64,000 bases of DNA from positions 926,967 through 990,966 of the forward strand of contig VZSF01008745.1 of assembly GCA_013398295.1 (NCBI GenBank), read 5' to 3'. Shown piece after piece: positions 29,501 through 64,000 of the stretch. Made by a program: the position numbers and the translations under genes. Numbering within the stretch: the first letter of the stretch is position 1; every line of letters starts with the position of its first letter. The notes under the pieces are model-generated. The model had not been told where the DNA came from. It was given only the letters and a program-made list of their open reading frames with translations, and made no database searches. The DNA comes from Chionis minor (Eukaryota > Chordata > Aves > Charadriiformes > Chionididae).

Positions 29501-32500
29501 TAAGATTTGCCTGGAAGCTGAATGGGCAAGAACGTGCCAGGCTTGTGTCCTGCTTGGGCAATGGCTGGCGTGGGAGCCGTGTGAATGGGAGCCACCTTTG
29601 AATCATCTGTTTTAACTTACCTGCAAGAAAAGTTGCTGGTTCTGTACTTTTCACTTAAGGATAAGGTAGAGGGCTTTCTGTATTGCAGACTTCAAGATCT
29701 TTCCTTGTTTCAAGTCTGGATTGCAGCTGAGCTTTTAATTTGATTGTATTTCTGTCAAATACTTCGCTGTCTTGGTGTTGAGACTCTCAATTCCTGGTTT
29801 CTCTTTCTTGACAGACACTACAGCAGTACCTGCTTTGGTGTGTCCCTCGCAGCTTCCAATTGATTCCCTCTCCTAGAGGTCTGTCCGTGAAAAGCTTGCA
29901 ACTGCTCCTTATCTTTTTGGGCAGAGTGAGAGAGTAGTGAGCTGGGTAGTTTTTGCAGCAAGGGTCAGTGTCTGTCTTCCTGTCTGCTGTGGGACCCAAC
30001 CTGCCTCCTGTAAAAGATGTGGGAGGCGATGGTGGTCGGGCAATCCCTTACAAAAGGGTGAGGAATTACATCTCCCTTCACTACAGGTGAAATAGCAATT
30101 GAAGAGCAGCTTCTTGATGGTGAGCACTACTACTATTGACCTGCCCTTTGCATGTCCTGCATAGGGTTTCTTCTGTGAACTGTTGTAAAGGAAGTGTTGG
30201 GAAGGCACCCAGAAGGCATGTAAAGCAGTCCACGTATTTATGGTTTGTTTACAGGAGAGTTAACTATTTCTGTGTAATCTGGGCTCTACCTGCAAGGTTT
30301 TAGCTGTTTGAGGCATGCTGGTGTGGGGCTCTTTGCATTAGGAGGAGCTCCAGTTCCCTGCCATTCATCTGGATGACTGCAGTCATTTGTGATTTCTTGT
30401 ACTTTGTGCTGGAGAAAATCAGGGAGACTGAAGATTGTTCTGTTCAGAAGAGCAAGTTGTTAAAAAATGTATAGACTTTCTGAAAGAATCTGTGTTCAGG
30501 TTGGCACATCCTATACAATTTCTGGTAATTTTCAAGTTATTCCTCTCAAGATGCTCCTTTTAGGTTTGTAGTAGATGGATACTACAAGAATTTCATAGTT
30601 GTCAAAGCACTGGTCTCTAAAGGGTGGAATCAAAGGAGAGCTAGCAGCAGGCTTGAGGCCATTTCTTCCGAGAGGGAAGTTGTCTGATTTCAATTCCAAA
30701 AGTCAAGAAAAAGAAAAATAAAAGGTGGGGTTCCCATTAATATTTAAAAACTCAGCACAGCTACTTGTAAGTCCTCCAGTGAGTCAGTTATTGTAACACA
30801 ACAAACACAAGCAGCACTATGAACCTGACAATATTACTTCCTAGTTAAAAAAGTAGTTCTTTGTGTTTTCATAGTGACAGCATATTGTAAAGTACAGCAG
30901 GAGGACTCGGTGACATTCAGAACCCAGAGTGTAGCAGGTCCTGGCACCTCTGCTCAAATGTGACTTGGCCTTTCAGAAGCACCTGGATGGCTGACTCAGG
31001 AACCATAGTGCCTTCACCTGATTCAAGTAATTCTGCTAGAGACAGGCTTGCTACCTGGCACCATCCTACGAAAAGCTTGCTTTTGGTGCAGAACAGTATT
31101 GCTGGTCAAAGTGAGATGATTTAAAACTGAATTTAGCAATGTGTTTATGGAGTCTATATAGGTTAATTTGTGATGCTGATGTTATGCTGGGAGTCATGAT
31201 TGGGGTCGAGTGTCTGCTGCCTTCGTGTGCTGCATATTGCATCTTGAATCTCACCGTGAGGAAATCGTATTGTGTGGGTCACTTTTCAGGAGGCACACTG
31301 AAACAAATGAACACTTTCTTTCCACTAAACAAAAGGAGTGTCTTCATTGGAAATTACAGTAGTCCTCTTTATCCTAAGGCAGGATCTAGAACATGCTGTC
31401 ACAGTCCTCCTCGTGCTTTTAATACGATTGTTCGGCCTGCTCGGAAGACTAAGGAGTCTTTCATTTTGTATGTTCAGCTTCTAGCTTGATTGGTCTGCAA
31501 TGAGAAATCCTGGCAGATCAAGTTCTGTACAATGGTTGGGTAGGGTTTAATGGTACTTTTGTCTTTTGGTGCTTACATACTTGAAAATGAATAAGGATAA
31601 AGTTCAGAACTGAAGGGAAGATTAGAAAGAGAATTTAAATGGCATGTAAAAAAAAAAAAACCAAAACACTGTCACTGTCTAAAGTTTGGCAGAAGAGAGA
31701 GAGTCGTCGTGAAATTTTGAAGCCTGTGGGACATGCACCTCTTTTTCAAGTGTGTTAGCCCAGGGGGTGTGTGTTTTTGTTTCTGAAATACTGCTCATCT
31801 AGGTAAGGTGTGGGGGGGTTTTTTTATGGGTGAGAAGTAGGAAAATGTTTTGGTTGCAATATTACTTTTCTTTGAAAAATAATAGGAGCACTGGCATTGG
31901 AGCATTGTGTGTAGTTTTGGCTAGTATCATCTTAGAGTAAGCAAAAAGCCTGAAGTTAATTCATGCTGTGCAGTCCTCAGATACATGCTTTTAAGATCTA
32001 AGAGGCAATGCTAACTTCTTATTTGAAAGTTCAGGGAACAAATATTACATGCTGTCTTTGGGGTACTTTGGGATTAGTTTGGGTTTTGCTTCACTGTCTC
32101 TTGCAACACTGCTTACAGCTTCATGCCTTGTGTTGCATGGAAAGGCTCATTGCAGAGCAAATACTCTTCTGGTGAACAGGAGACTTTTGAGATTTTTTTT
32201 TTTTAAATTATTTCAAGAGAATTTTCTCCAGAACTAGGCTGTTGCTATGTCTTGGAAATAGTTGTCTGGTTAGCTTATGGTGAAGCTTAATGAGCAGGAA
32301 GTGAATGTTTCCAGAATCACTCTGAAATGTAGTAGGTAGCTTATCTGATGTCTACCTGTGGTGGTAGACGTTAGCAGCATGCTGTACATTCTTCTCTAAG
32401 ATACTGCCATTTTAGCCATGAGCTAATCGTACACAAAAAAAAAAAAAATCAGATAAAGCAAGGGGTAGTATTTTATTTGAACAGCTGGGGGGTGAGTGAG

Positions 32501-33792
32501 GCATGTGGGTGCACACCTACTTCTCCAGGTTTCTTGTGTGCCTTAAAGCTTGCTGGTTTTCCTGGCCTTTCAGTTTTAGTTGGTCAAGTAAAAGATTCAG
32601 TTAAAGAAATGATTTGAGCATTGGGAGTGTCACAAAGGCTGCACTTGGCCAGTTCAGACTAGTTTTCTGTCTCCATGAGTGTCTGTGAGCAAATACTTAG
32701 AGAAAATACCAGAGCATGTATAGTATAGAGTGACATTGACCGGGGTGTATTCTTCCAGTTTCAAGTGACTGGTTGTTCATTAATTTCAGAGCTGGTGATG
32801 GATGTGTTTTTTGCATCCATTTATATTTCTGGCCTTTACAGCATCTTGTGGTATTTAGGAGCTGTAGACATGGGCCTGTGGTCCAAATTCCAACTATTAA
32901 CCAGTTACCTCATAATTTCGCTCTGCTTTAATTATTGTGACTGGTAAATAATGAATAATCAGTTCCATACCTGTTCACTGGTTACGTTACTGGCAAGTTG
33001 TAGCCCTTCATCACTTATTTTCCAAGTTGCTAGTATCTTTTTGCAAAGAAAGGTAGATCATACTGATATTTTTCTCATTCTTCCTAAGCTTTTATGAGAA
33101 GGGATGCCCACAGCTACTTCCAGGATTCAGGAGCAGTTGCTTCTGTCATAGTGCATCCACTGTATGTTTAAATGTGTGTCTAGGTAGCAGGCTATTAACA
33201 AGTTAAGTTTAAAAATGAAAAGTGACCTTTTGTATGTGGTTTTATTTGGATGAAGTGTGTGATGATACAACCGTTGAGACTTGATGGAGCCTTTAAAGCT
33301 TACAGGAAATCTGTAACTATGTTGAAATATCAGTCTGTATTACAAATCTGAAGCTTGGTATATATGAAGTTCAGAATATAACTCAATACAAAAACATTTT
33401 TCTTTGTAAACTTGATCTGAAAGCTAGCTATCTCTCCCCTCTCATCTATAGCATTTAATGCATGCTAACAGAGCATTTTTTTCAGTTGCTGCAGTTTGCT
33501 TGTGAGATTATTAACACTTAAAACCAGTGAATAGACAGCATTACAAAATGGAGAGAAAAAGGGAGCAGTGGTCAAATATATAAATATTTATAAAGAAAAT
33601 AAGCTGTGTTCTAAGATCAGCAATTAGGAAAGTTATTTGCCTTAAAATGGGAATTAGAGGTAAAACGTTCTAAAAATATGCCTCACCCCAACCTTGAAGC
33701 ATCTAATACTGAACTTATTAAAAACAACTCTCCCTGTTGCAATTTTTAGTGCGATTCTGTTATCAGGCTAGTAAATTGTATCATTTTTACAG
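26586..33792. other. BCLAF3: BCLAF3 5' intron (non-coding)
   Basis: Sequence between the CpG island and the first coding exon. The stretch 28250-29650 is GC-richer and contains long antisense frames (29035-29595 and 28294-28674) that are Pro/Ser/Gln-rich without recognisable domains. No further repeat family was identified by eye. A non-coding 5' UTR exon could be hidden here. Confidence 0.55.
27853..27865 (+). repeat. Poly(G) run, 13 bases
   Basis: Uninterrupted G-run in BCLAF3 intron 1. Similar G-runs lie near 54470 and 63991. Length is uncertain in short-read assemblies. Confidence 0.85.
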
Positions 33793-33825
33793 CTTCAAGA
33801 AACTCATATAAACACGTGTGAGAAG

Positions 33826-55300
<21,475 letters not shown>

Positions 55301-58300
55301 GCTGAGCTGCGATCCTGAAGTTGAAACAGATAACACAGCAAAGGGAGCATCTGTTCATTTTTTGACAACTTTGTCAAGACTTAAAATAGGATAAAGGAAC
55401 TAACCCTGTAACTTTCTTGATTAAAAATAACTTTATTTTTCAGTAGTGGAATGCTGCAGAACTTTTTTACAGTTTTAATAATTGCTTTTAAAGTACAGTA
55501 TTCAACTGAAACATTGTCATATGTACCTTTAGTTCCTTTTACATACCAGTCTCAAGTAAAGAAGTCATTGAAGGGAGTCTTATTTATTGAATACTTTTTC
55601 TCTAAGCATGATGTTACAGATGGAACTTGAGTTGTTAAACCCAGAGGTTTATATGTTGGAAGTTTATTGCTTATGTAATAAAAAAAGGAAAAAAAAAAAA
55701 GTGCCTGAATTGTTTGGTAATAGCACATTAGCTCAGGATTTTCCAAGTAATGACCTTTTAGGTTGTGCAATAGATTTTACACCTCTGTTCAGTCATTTAT
55801 GTAAAACAGTATTTTGTATTACTTTTATTTTAGTTTAATAATATACTTGGGGTTTCTGATGTGTATATACATTTGTAAATTGTTAGAATGTTGGGACAAC
55901 TTTCAGTATCTGATTAAAATGAATGGTAACAGGCAAGTATGTAATGTACTGTAGCAGTAGCTTATAACTGCACTGAAAGCATGCTTGGGTTTGTTAGAGG
56001 ATTAGTTGCTCTGTATTCAAAATTATTCTGTCTCATTATATTTTGGTGTATGACATTCTTGACCAAGCCACATGTTCTCTAATCTTTTTTGTCATAAATG
56101 ACTTGGTGATTTCCTGGATTCTGAAATTGGGGCCTGAAGTGTTTAATTACAAGAAAAACAAAAAAACGTAAGTTTTTATAAGCATGTCTTCTAACAAAGC
56201 TGTTCATAATTGAAACTGCATTAATGCAGATAGCTTGTAATTTTGTTCAAAATCTCAGTAATTCTCTGGTTTACTGCAATATTGTTACGCTGTGTGCAAA
56301 ACTCAGATAGCCAGACCTGTTTTAAAGCAGCTATAAACAATATTATGCTTATTTCCTGTTTATAGCCTTTGCCTTAAAATATCATATATCATAAGGTTGT
56401 GTGTATGTATTACAGAATTGTTTGAACTTTTAATTGCTGGTAAATTAAAGATGCATAGCAAGTAGTTTTCAGAGATGTTCTTATTTAAGAAAAGAGTTGT
56501 TCATCATATCCATACTATATGCAGGTTAATAGATGTCTATCATTTCCAAGACAGTGTTAGCCATACAGAATGCAGGCTAGTCTCTGTTGTGGATAGTAGA
56601 TAAGAATTCTAATACTGGGTAGAAGTATGTTTGGAGTAAAAGAAATCTGTTTCTTGGCTGGAAAGTCCGGATGTGATTTCTGCATGATTTTTTTGGTAAT
56701 GTTTTTTCATTAATGCCTTCAGTAGTGAGACTATTTCAAAGTGTAGGTATGGCTGAGAACAGCTAAAATAGCACTACTTAAAGTCTTCAGTTCATGGAGT
56801 GTACTACTTAGCGTTCATAGGGAATAAGCAGGCAGGAAGTGTGCTGCATTCATTGATGATCATTCGACAATGTCACCAGATGGATTGTTTCTGAAACCCA
56901 AGATTCAACTAGTTTTTCAGTACCTTTGACACACGTACACAAAATGGGAAGCTAAAGAAAAGAGACTCCCTGGTCAAATAGAGGCAGGCAACTTTCTGCA
57001 CGTAAGAAAATATCTATATGCTTATGCTGTCACTGGTGAAGCTGCTAAAGTCATCCTATGTAGATTTATGGTGAGATGAAAATAAGGAATTGAAAGAGGT
57101 TAAGCGAGTCAACCCAAAGCAAATGTGGAGTAGCTGCAGTTGAGCAGCCTGCTGGCAGGGGAGTGCTGCATGTACCCCTGCAGGTGAGGGCGGGTTTACC
57201 CTCAAGCTGATGAGTTACCACACTGCTACCGCGTGTACTAAAGCACTGTAAAACACGTAAGAACTGAAACCATATATTATACAGGACAAACTACTGAAGC
57301 TGTATTGTCTTATTCAACAGGATACTACTGTTTCTGTAAGCTTCCTGCAGTGTTCTTATTAAAGCCTGAAGAGAACTCGTTGTTGAGCAAATGGGGAAAA
57401 GTGGATACATGAAGAAATTTCTGACATGGCAGTCTTCCTAATGCTGTTTGGAAGTAAATGCTGAAGTAGCCAGGCTTCAGACAGTTAATGCTGCTTTAAC
57501 CAGGTTTAAAAGTGTGACTGGTTCCTCTGGTTTTGTGCTTTCTTATTTACCTGTGTATGACTAGATATCTCTAATTTGTTTTGTACTTTAACAGTTCAGC
57601 TTTGTGGGTTTTTTATTTGTACAACTGTGAGCAACATAGTATAAACAGGAGGTTTTTTGGCACATTTACTGACTGATTTCTGCTCCCCGCCCTTGCCCAT
57701 CCTTGGGCTCAAGATGAGTGTTGGATGATGAAATGTAGTCACTGTTTCAGTTGCTTTAGCTTTTTTTTAAGGTGAGATACCATTTGCTGAAATTGTGTTC
57801 TTTACTGATAACTTCACTAATTTAGGATTCTGTGATGATAAAACTTCCTATATTTTATAAAATTCATAAAGAAATTGAATTCTTTGGCTTAGGTGCTAGA
57901 GGCATCTACTCTGTGGTGTTACCTGGTGTGAGACATTGCTATGTACATTTATCTTTGTGAATTTGAGAGACTTGTGTCTATATACTTATACACAAATCAG
58001 CTTATTTATTCTTCTAGCACAGCAAAGTTTTGTTGTACTGGAATATAATGTTTCACTGAGAACAATATTGAAGTTACTGATTGGACCGTGAAGGCACAAG
58101 AAGAGATGTTAAGTAGAAGAAAAGTCAATTTACTTGAATAACTTGGTGCCTTTCTGTGTTGTGACTGCATTGTAGAAAACACCTGTACAAATGCTTAAGT
58201 AATATCCTGATTATTGCATTGTTTCTAATGGGAGCATGGACTCATAACAGTTGTTAAAGTAACCACTTCAAATATGTGTGTAAGCCTCAGAAGGAAAACA

Positions 58301-60310
58301 GTGTCTCCTGTATTGGTAAAGTCTGTCAGTGCATTCGCATTGGAAGGGCAAGTTAAAAATGTGATTGTCTAAGAGCTTTTTAGCTTTCTGTTTTATACTT
58401 TGAAAATATAAATGTGAATTGCCTTTCTTTTGGTTGACTTGAAATGACCGTTAAATGCTCGTGTCATATTCTCAGTTCACGTGTGAAATTGTTTTTTTAA
58501 TTGCTATTCAAAATGCAATGGGTTTAATATGACTGGAGTCTTCCTTATAAGTGTCTGAAATAATAAGTTGTTGTGATGTTAGCATTTATATTGGTGATCC
58601 ACTTAATCTCTGCATAGATTGGTTAGAACCCTCATTTTAAACTTTGTCATGCTTGAGTTCACAAGGTTAACAAAATTCTGGGGCTAGTAAGAAGCAACAT
58701 ATTGCAGGGCTTCTACAAGCCTGCCTTAACTCTAATAAATTGCTTACGTGTTTAAAATCACCTTACCTGATGGATTTAGATGCTCTTGAAACCTGGACTT
58801 AACTCTCAACTCAGGTAACTGATAGAGGATGGGAGTAAATTCAGCTGATTGCCAGTTGTGATAAGGGTTTACCTGCTGCTTCTCTCCTAGGGCCTCAGGG
58901 TGAAATGTTGAATTTTCTTTATACGAACTTAGTTGCTTTAAAAACAAGACAGAAAACAAAATTACATTTTTGTGGCATTAAAAAAGGCAGGGTTCTCAAC
59001 TTGCTTGTTATGCATTGGAAAGTAATTTTCTGCCATGTCTTGGAAATGGATAGTGAGAGTTGCTTGGAGAAGATGATTAAAGATTAGAGCAAAGAGAGAC
59101 TTGATTTCTCAGTATTTACCTTAGAAGACTGTATATAGAGGGAGATCTTTAACTTCCTTGCTTTCTGAAGGGATCTTCTCCTGTGCTGTGTAGAAATATG
59201 CCTCTTGCCTTTCTTCAAGCATCTGAACAGCCATCTACAAAGTTCTCTACGGGAGAGCTCTCTCAAAGAAAGACTTCAGACTTGCATCCTAATGAATCTT
59301 GGGAAAAAAAAGTTTCTGCACATAACTCTGGTCCTTGACAGACTTCATTCCACTGCTGCAGGATTTGAAGGTAGGAGGTTCTTCAGCCTCCTTATGAAGG
59401 AAAAATATAAAAATAAAAGCCATTTCAAGATCTTTGAAAGCCTACTTGTAACACTTGACTTCTTAATAGACCTTAAGGACAGTGATGAACATTTAAGTGT
59501 GTTCTGTTTCAAGCTTGGTGATCACAAACTTTTGGTGTTAAGAGCAGAGAAAACTGTTGTCATAACACCTGCCCCTTCCTTCTGTGCCTGATGGTTTTTC
59601 TTGTTGGAGGGTTTTTCGAGTAGGTATTTAGCCACGTGGTTTAACAGCTCTATGCTGCCTGCCACTTTAATACAGTTTTCTTCTGTTCACTGTTCATTGC
59701 TCTGAATTTTGTCTAAGCAGTCTGAATCTCATGTCTTTTTAATATTTCGTTTTCTGTAAATAATGTAGTAGATGGCTTTTATTTTGTGACTGGCTTCTCT
59801 TATGTCTTGATTGTTGAGGGAAGAGACAGGGTGGAAACAGTTGTTGTTTGAGTACGCTCTTCATGGAATAAAAAAGCCTCATTGTTTTGTTTTAAGAATA
59901 GCAGGAATTTTTTCCCCCCAGTTGAATGAGGATGTGGACTAATGTCCACTTCTAAGGAATATAATAGTGTTGACCTTATTTATACTGTAGTTTCAGAAGG
60001 ACCATTTAATGTGTGTATGTGCACATGTATGTACACATGCGAACACAATATTAGAAACCTTTAATTGTAATTATTTCTAAGTGTGGATAAGAATTGACAT
60101 TTTTAAACTACTGAAGATGGAGTTAAGTGCAAACGCATTTTAAGTCTCTAGTCTTTGGAGTCCACAATGGTGCTTTTGATAATGTTATCCCATATCTAAA
60201 AGCCTCATTCATGAGTATATAAGATGTAGGTATGTTTATATGGATGTTTAACATAGTTTATATAAAAACAATGTAAATTTTGTTTCTACAGACAATAAAT
60301 GTTTTAACAA
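55301..60310 (+). other. BCLAF3: BCLAF3 3' UTR and downstream region
   Basis: AT-rich sequence with no convincing coding exon on either strand. AATAAA hexamers on the + strand occur at 55677-55682, 58734-58739, 59867-59872 and 60294-60299. The site at 59867 is followed by a T/GT-rich stretch and is the best-formed by eye. Which one is used cannot be decided from sequence, so the 3' UTR may be 0.4 kb or up to 5 kb. Confidence 0.45.
59867..59872 (+). promoter_or_regulatory. Candidate distal poly(A) signal AATAAA
   Basis: Canonical hexamer followed at about 12-25 bases by a GT/T-rich run (cattgttttgttttaag). Motif evidence only; competing hexamers lie at 55677, 58734 and 60294. Confidence 0.35.
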
Positions 60311-62399
60311 TTTTTACTTATAAATAATTCACTGATTTGATTCAGTAGTTATTAATATTTGGTGTCATTTTCAGAATATTTTACTTGATCTCTGTAGCCA
60401 TTGAAATTGTTTATGTAACGCTTGCTTCTATAACGTCATTTATTGCTTCTTTTTGAGATTAAAGTATTGCTCCACATTCTAGGTACACTTTTTTGGCTAA
60501 AAGAAGCTGCCTTTCCAAAGACATAAAATATGAATCTCCCCTCATTTCTAGAACAAAATAAGATGATTAAAAAAACCCAACTTTGTAAAGCAGGTATGTG
60601 CAGCACTTCCACGGCATCCAAAATCCTTAGGATCTCTGCCAAATTCTGATTCTTGTCCTGTAAAGAGGCAGCATGGGGGAAGGTGTACATTTGCTTGCCT
60701 AACTTCACCAAAGTTTACATTCAATAAAATAGTGTGCATTTTTAAGAGTTCCCTTAATACAGTATCATCAGTTTAAGATCCCCTAATAGAGTGGAGTGAG
60801 AATGAGGTGAAGCTAGAAGAATACACTTGCAGTGTTTAATTAAAGGAGAAGAGTTAACTTTCCCCAAACTTACTTAAACTTGCCATTATCCAAATCTGTC
60901 TCGATCTTATATGTAAATTGGGCTTTTTTTAAAAATAATTCTCCTAATCTGGTGGTTATCCTTGAACTGGATAGTAAAGCAAAACTCCTTGATGGTGGTA
61001 AACCTACTGTGATGTAGAGTAGCTACAGGAGGAGGCACTGACACTTTTTTCCCCTCGGGAAAAATGCTTAGGTAATACTGGGGTGTGGATATAATAATAA
61101 TGCTTCGCAACTATTAGAGTATGGTCTTCAGAAGTGCGCGTGGCTGATCATGTTCTGAAGTGCATGTCACTTTAGATAAAAGCTGCTATCAGTATCTCTT
61201 TAAAAACATCTCTTTGGCTTCTCTAAGCAGTTCCTTCATAGGTAAAGAGAAGTTTCTTTTCTAAATGCCACCATGATGTGTATTCATTCAGCTTTTTTTC
61301 CCCACAAAGGTAAGGTATCTGAATAATCCACATACATTGTAATGTTACTTTGAAGCCTGGACTGAGGGGTGCTTATACTGAGGTAGGCCTTACAGGAACA
61401 CAAGATCAAGTCCTACAGAAATTCCTTGGCTTAGGAGCAATGGGAAGCTAAGTCTTGGAGGTACTACGACAATGCTCCCTGCAGTTAACAGCGTGTCTCT
61501 TCCAGTTCCTGGAAAGGACAACCTGCTGTACTGTGTTGCTGCTTTACTTGGAAGAGCCAAGAAATTCCCATGCATTAATTTTTAGTAATGGTTGAAATTG
61601 GGAATCTGAGGGCACCATCAAATTGGTTTTCTCCTATGCATTGTAGCACTGACATTGTGACATGACTACTTTGTGTTATTCCTTATCACTTTTACTACCA
61701 GCCCTGAAGAGTCCTTAAAGAAACAGTGCTATTGGTATGTACCAAGCTAAATTATTCAGTTATACCATTTTCTCTACCTTAAACTACACAGCTGGAGCAC
61801 TGGAAAGCCAAGCTGCATATAAAATTACCATGCGAACAGAAATGCCTTCCTTCTAAAACCTGGTCGCATCAATTCCACTTAGTTTAACATTATTTTGCTC
61901 TGATTGACTTGACAGTTTCAGCTAGTTTGTCATAATGGTTAAGTAAAAGCTGATACTTCTCATTCTGGTAATTTCCCAGAATTAATCCTGTAAATTTTTC
62001 AGGTAATAGAGGTCAAATGCCCTTATGCAATGAGGAATTGTGGATAACAGAAACCAGCATTGATTTATTAAGGTGTGTATGAAGGGGTGAATGTTGGCTT
62101 TGTGGAAGCATGTGACTGGCTAAAAGATGCTCTGTGGATGTATGAAGATAAATGCACTTTTTCCATTTTCCCCCTCTGCCTCCAGTCTTGGAACTCTTAG
62201 TGGTTTGTGACTTGGTGTCCCAGTGTTCCTGAAAACAATACTGGTGTGGTTCTAATCTTTGAACTTTCCAGTGAAACAGTGAACTGGAAGCTGTCTATGC
62301 ATACATGCAGCCTATTTCCGTTGTGGTCTTTTTCGTAGTTGAACTTATTTTCCTTTTTTAGTTAGGTTTAGATTTTTTCTTTTTAATTGAGTACTATCT
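60311..62399. other. Intergenic, AT-rich, no features recognised
   Basis: Short unsupported frames only on both strands, with no repeat consensus recognised. Confidence 0.5.
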
Positions 62400-63040
62400 T
62401 GTCATGGTTTGGGCTGGATTGGCCCACTCAGGTGGAATGACAGATGCTCTCTCCTGCTCCACTTCGAAAGGAGGCAGGAAAGGAAGAAAAACAGACTTAA
62501 TAGTTTAGAAGGAACCAAACTACTTTAATTACATACTACTAATAAAAAGAAAATAATGAAATATATAAAAAAACATATCAACATCTCAGGATGACAATCA
62601 CATCACCGACAGGCACCGGGGAAGTCCCAGAGTGGACTCAGCAACAGCTGGGAACTAGATTCCAGATCTGGATTTGGGATCAAAGGCAGATGAACAGACA
62701 GAGTCCTCCTTGGACACCAGCTATTGAAGGAAGAGAGCTGACCCTTAGGTCCCTCAGCTGAGGGATACTGAGCATGATGCAGATGGGATGGAATACCCTG
62801 TTGGTCAGTTTTGGGTCACCTGTCCTGTCCCCTCCTTCCCACAGGTGGGACCCCTCTGCACTTTTCTGCTTCCAGCCCTCCAACAGGGCACATAACACCC
62901 AAGGCTGGACAACTTTGCTGTAGCAATAAGTGTAAGCAAGGGCCTGTCTGCACACCATGCCTTGGCATCAACTATAAACATGGGTCTAAGGACCCTGATA
63001 GCAAACAGTTTTTCTGCACAACATGCTGGTAATTTCAACA
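62400..63040 (-). mobile_element. Putative solo LTR of an endogenous retrovirus, minus orientation
   Basis: A 641-bp block bounded by TG (tgtcatggtttgggctgg) and CA (aatttcaaca), with wording I associate with avian ERV LTRs in antisense (caccgacaggcaccggg, gggatggaataccctg, gttttgggtcacctg). Read on the minus strand it has a TATA-like element (complement of 62561-62570) about 35 bases before a poly(A)-like AATTAAA (complement of 62523-62530), the order expected for U3-R. No flanking retroviral genes and no clear target-site duplication are visible, so an aged solo LTR is inferred. Confidence 0.55.
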
Positions 63041-63859
63041 GTTAGAAGAGGCTTAGCTAAAATTTAAAATTACTGAACAAAACTTGTTCGGTTTTTACCT
63101 CAAACTAGGACAATCTCTGTAAAGGTTTTATCACAATAACTGATTTTTTGCGAAATATTAGAACAGACAAACTGCTTTAGTGATGATACTCCACTGCTTC
63201 TAGAGCATGTAAATAAGTAACTTAAAAGCAAGTTTTTATAGCTGTGGTTAGTTTTCTTTAAAGAGAATAACATTAATAAGTCAAGAATTAAGAATTCTGT
63301 CCAAATAATTAAGCCTCTCACTGATTAAACTCCTAAATTTTCTCTCAAAACAGTTTGCCCCTGCCCCAATTTCAAAAACACGGATTTTTTTTTTCTTTTT
63401 TTTTTTTCATAGCCAAGAAGGCAGATGCCACCTGGAAAGACTTTGTAACCCCAAAACCCCCTTTTTTTTCCAAATAAGCTCTGTTGTACTTGGATGGGAG
63501 AAGTAAAAAAATCTTATCCTTTATGTTACTGGCAGTTTTCTGTCTTCATACCCAAATTAACTACCTGAGGTTAGAGCAGGCTTTTTCTGCTTAACCTTTC
63601 ATTTACATGTAAAAGATGTTACCTGTACTTTATCTTTTATACCAGAGTCTGCAGTCCTTAATCTACTCTTCCCTTGCGCTACTAGTGTATTTTTTTTCCA
63701 CGGCGTGGCTGTGGAGAAGGCCTCACTGGGTGCCTTTCTGTCCAGAAATGCTACTGCTGTACGCAAACCGCTCTCTCTTTTCGCTCAGTTTTATTGTAGC
63801 ACATCTTCCTGCAACACCTGAAAAGAACGGCCAGCTGCTCGCCTGCGGCTCGTTTAAAT

Positions 63860-64000
63860 TTTTTTAATTTTTTTTTTTTTTTCTCCCTCCCTCCGAAACG
63901 CCACTACGGCCACAAAAACCACTCATCTCATCTCGTTGTCTTTCTCGCTCTTCTCTCTTCCCTTCCGGCCTCCAGAGCCAAGTTTGTAAGGGGGCGGGGG
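63860..64000 (+). promoter_or_regulatory. Possible left edge of a CpG island or promoter
   Basis: After a T-rich run the sequence becomes pyrimidine-rich with several CG dinucleotides, an ETS-type CTTCCGG at 63962-63968 and a GC-box-like ggggcggggg at 63991-64000. In human the next gene on the same strand after BCLAF3 is SH3KBP1, so this may be the approach to its promoter. The window ends before this can be judged. Confidence 0.35.

Noticed and set aside
59205..59591. 128-codon + frame downstream of BCLAF3
   Set aside because: No recognisable motif, no splice or promoter context, AT-rich sequence; length is plausible by chance. May be part of the 3' UTR.

Overview
This is vertebrate nuclear DNA, almost certainly from a bird. 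The evidence is split, intron-containing genes with GT-AG junctions, and several CR1 LINE 3' ends, including one that closes with the ATTCTATG microsatellite tail typical of avian CR1. Two runs of N mark assembly gaps (3430-4116 and 25203-25773).

Two protein genes lie head to tail on the + strand. The first is the 3' part of a microtubule-associated protein 7 family gene, best matched to MAP7D2: eight coding exons from 7242 to 14270, giving the last 412 residues. These hold a long charged coiled coil (the MAP7/kinesin-binding region) and the conserved C-terminal tail. Its 5' exons lie left of the window. The second is a complete coding set for BCLAF3 (BCLAF1 and THRAP3 family member 3, formerly CXorf23): eleven coding exons from 33826 to 55300. 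Joined by hand they give 2160 nt, or 719 residues plus stop, with every splice phase consistent. A GC-rich island at about 24.7-25.9 kb, interrupted by the second gap, is the likely BCLAF3 promoter and non-coding first exon. The order MAP7D2 then BCLAF3 on one strand matches human Xp22.12, where SH3KBP1 follows. The last ~150 bases become CpG- and pyrimidine-rich and may be the edge of the next promoter.

Layout: 1-2980 MAP7D2 intron or upstream sequence; 2985-4581 CR1 LINE with gap; 4582-7241 MAP7D2 intron; 7242-14270 MAP7D2 exons with an old LINE fragment in the last intron; 14271-15185 MAP7D2 3' UTR; 15.2-24.6 kb intergenic, with one CR1 tail; 24.7-25.9 kb CpG island; 25948-26585 a long inverted-repeat element; 26.6-33.8 kb BCLAF3 intron 1; 33.8-55.3 kb BCLAF3 coding exons and introns, with CR1 and older LINE remnants; 55.3-60.3 kb a probable long 3' UTR or downstream region with several poly(A) signals; 62400-63040 a putative solo LTR; then unannotated sequence to the window edge.

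The two proteins are not known to act together. MAP7D2 is a cytoplasmic microtubule protein that recruits kinesin-1, while BCLAF3 is an Arg/Ser-rich nuclear-type protein of the BCLAF1/THRAP3 family. The least explained structure is the 638-bp inverted-repeat element just downstream of the CpG island, with two 143-bp arms about 84% identical by hand alignment. No bacterial-type system, CRISPR array, tRNA or rRNA was seen.
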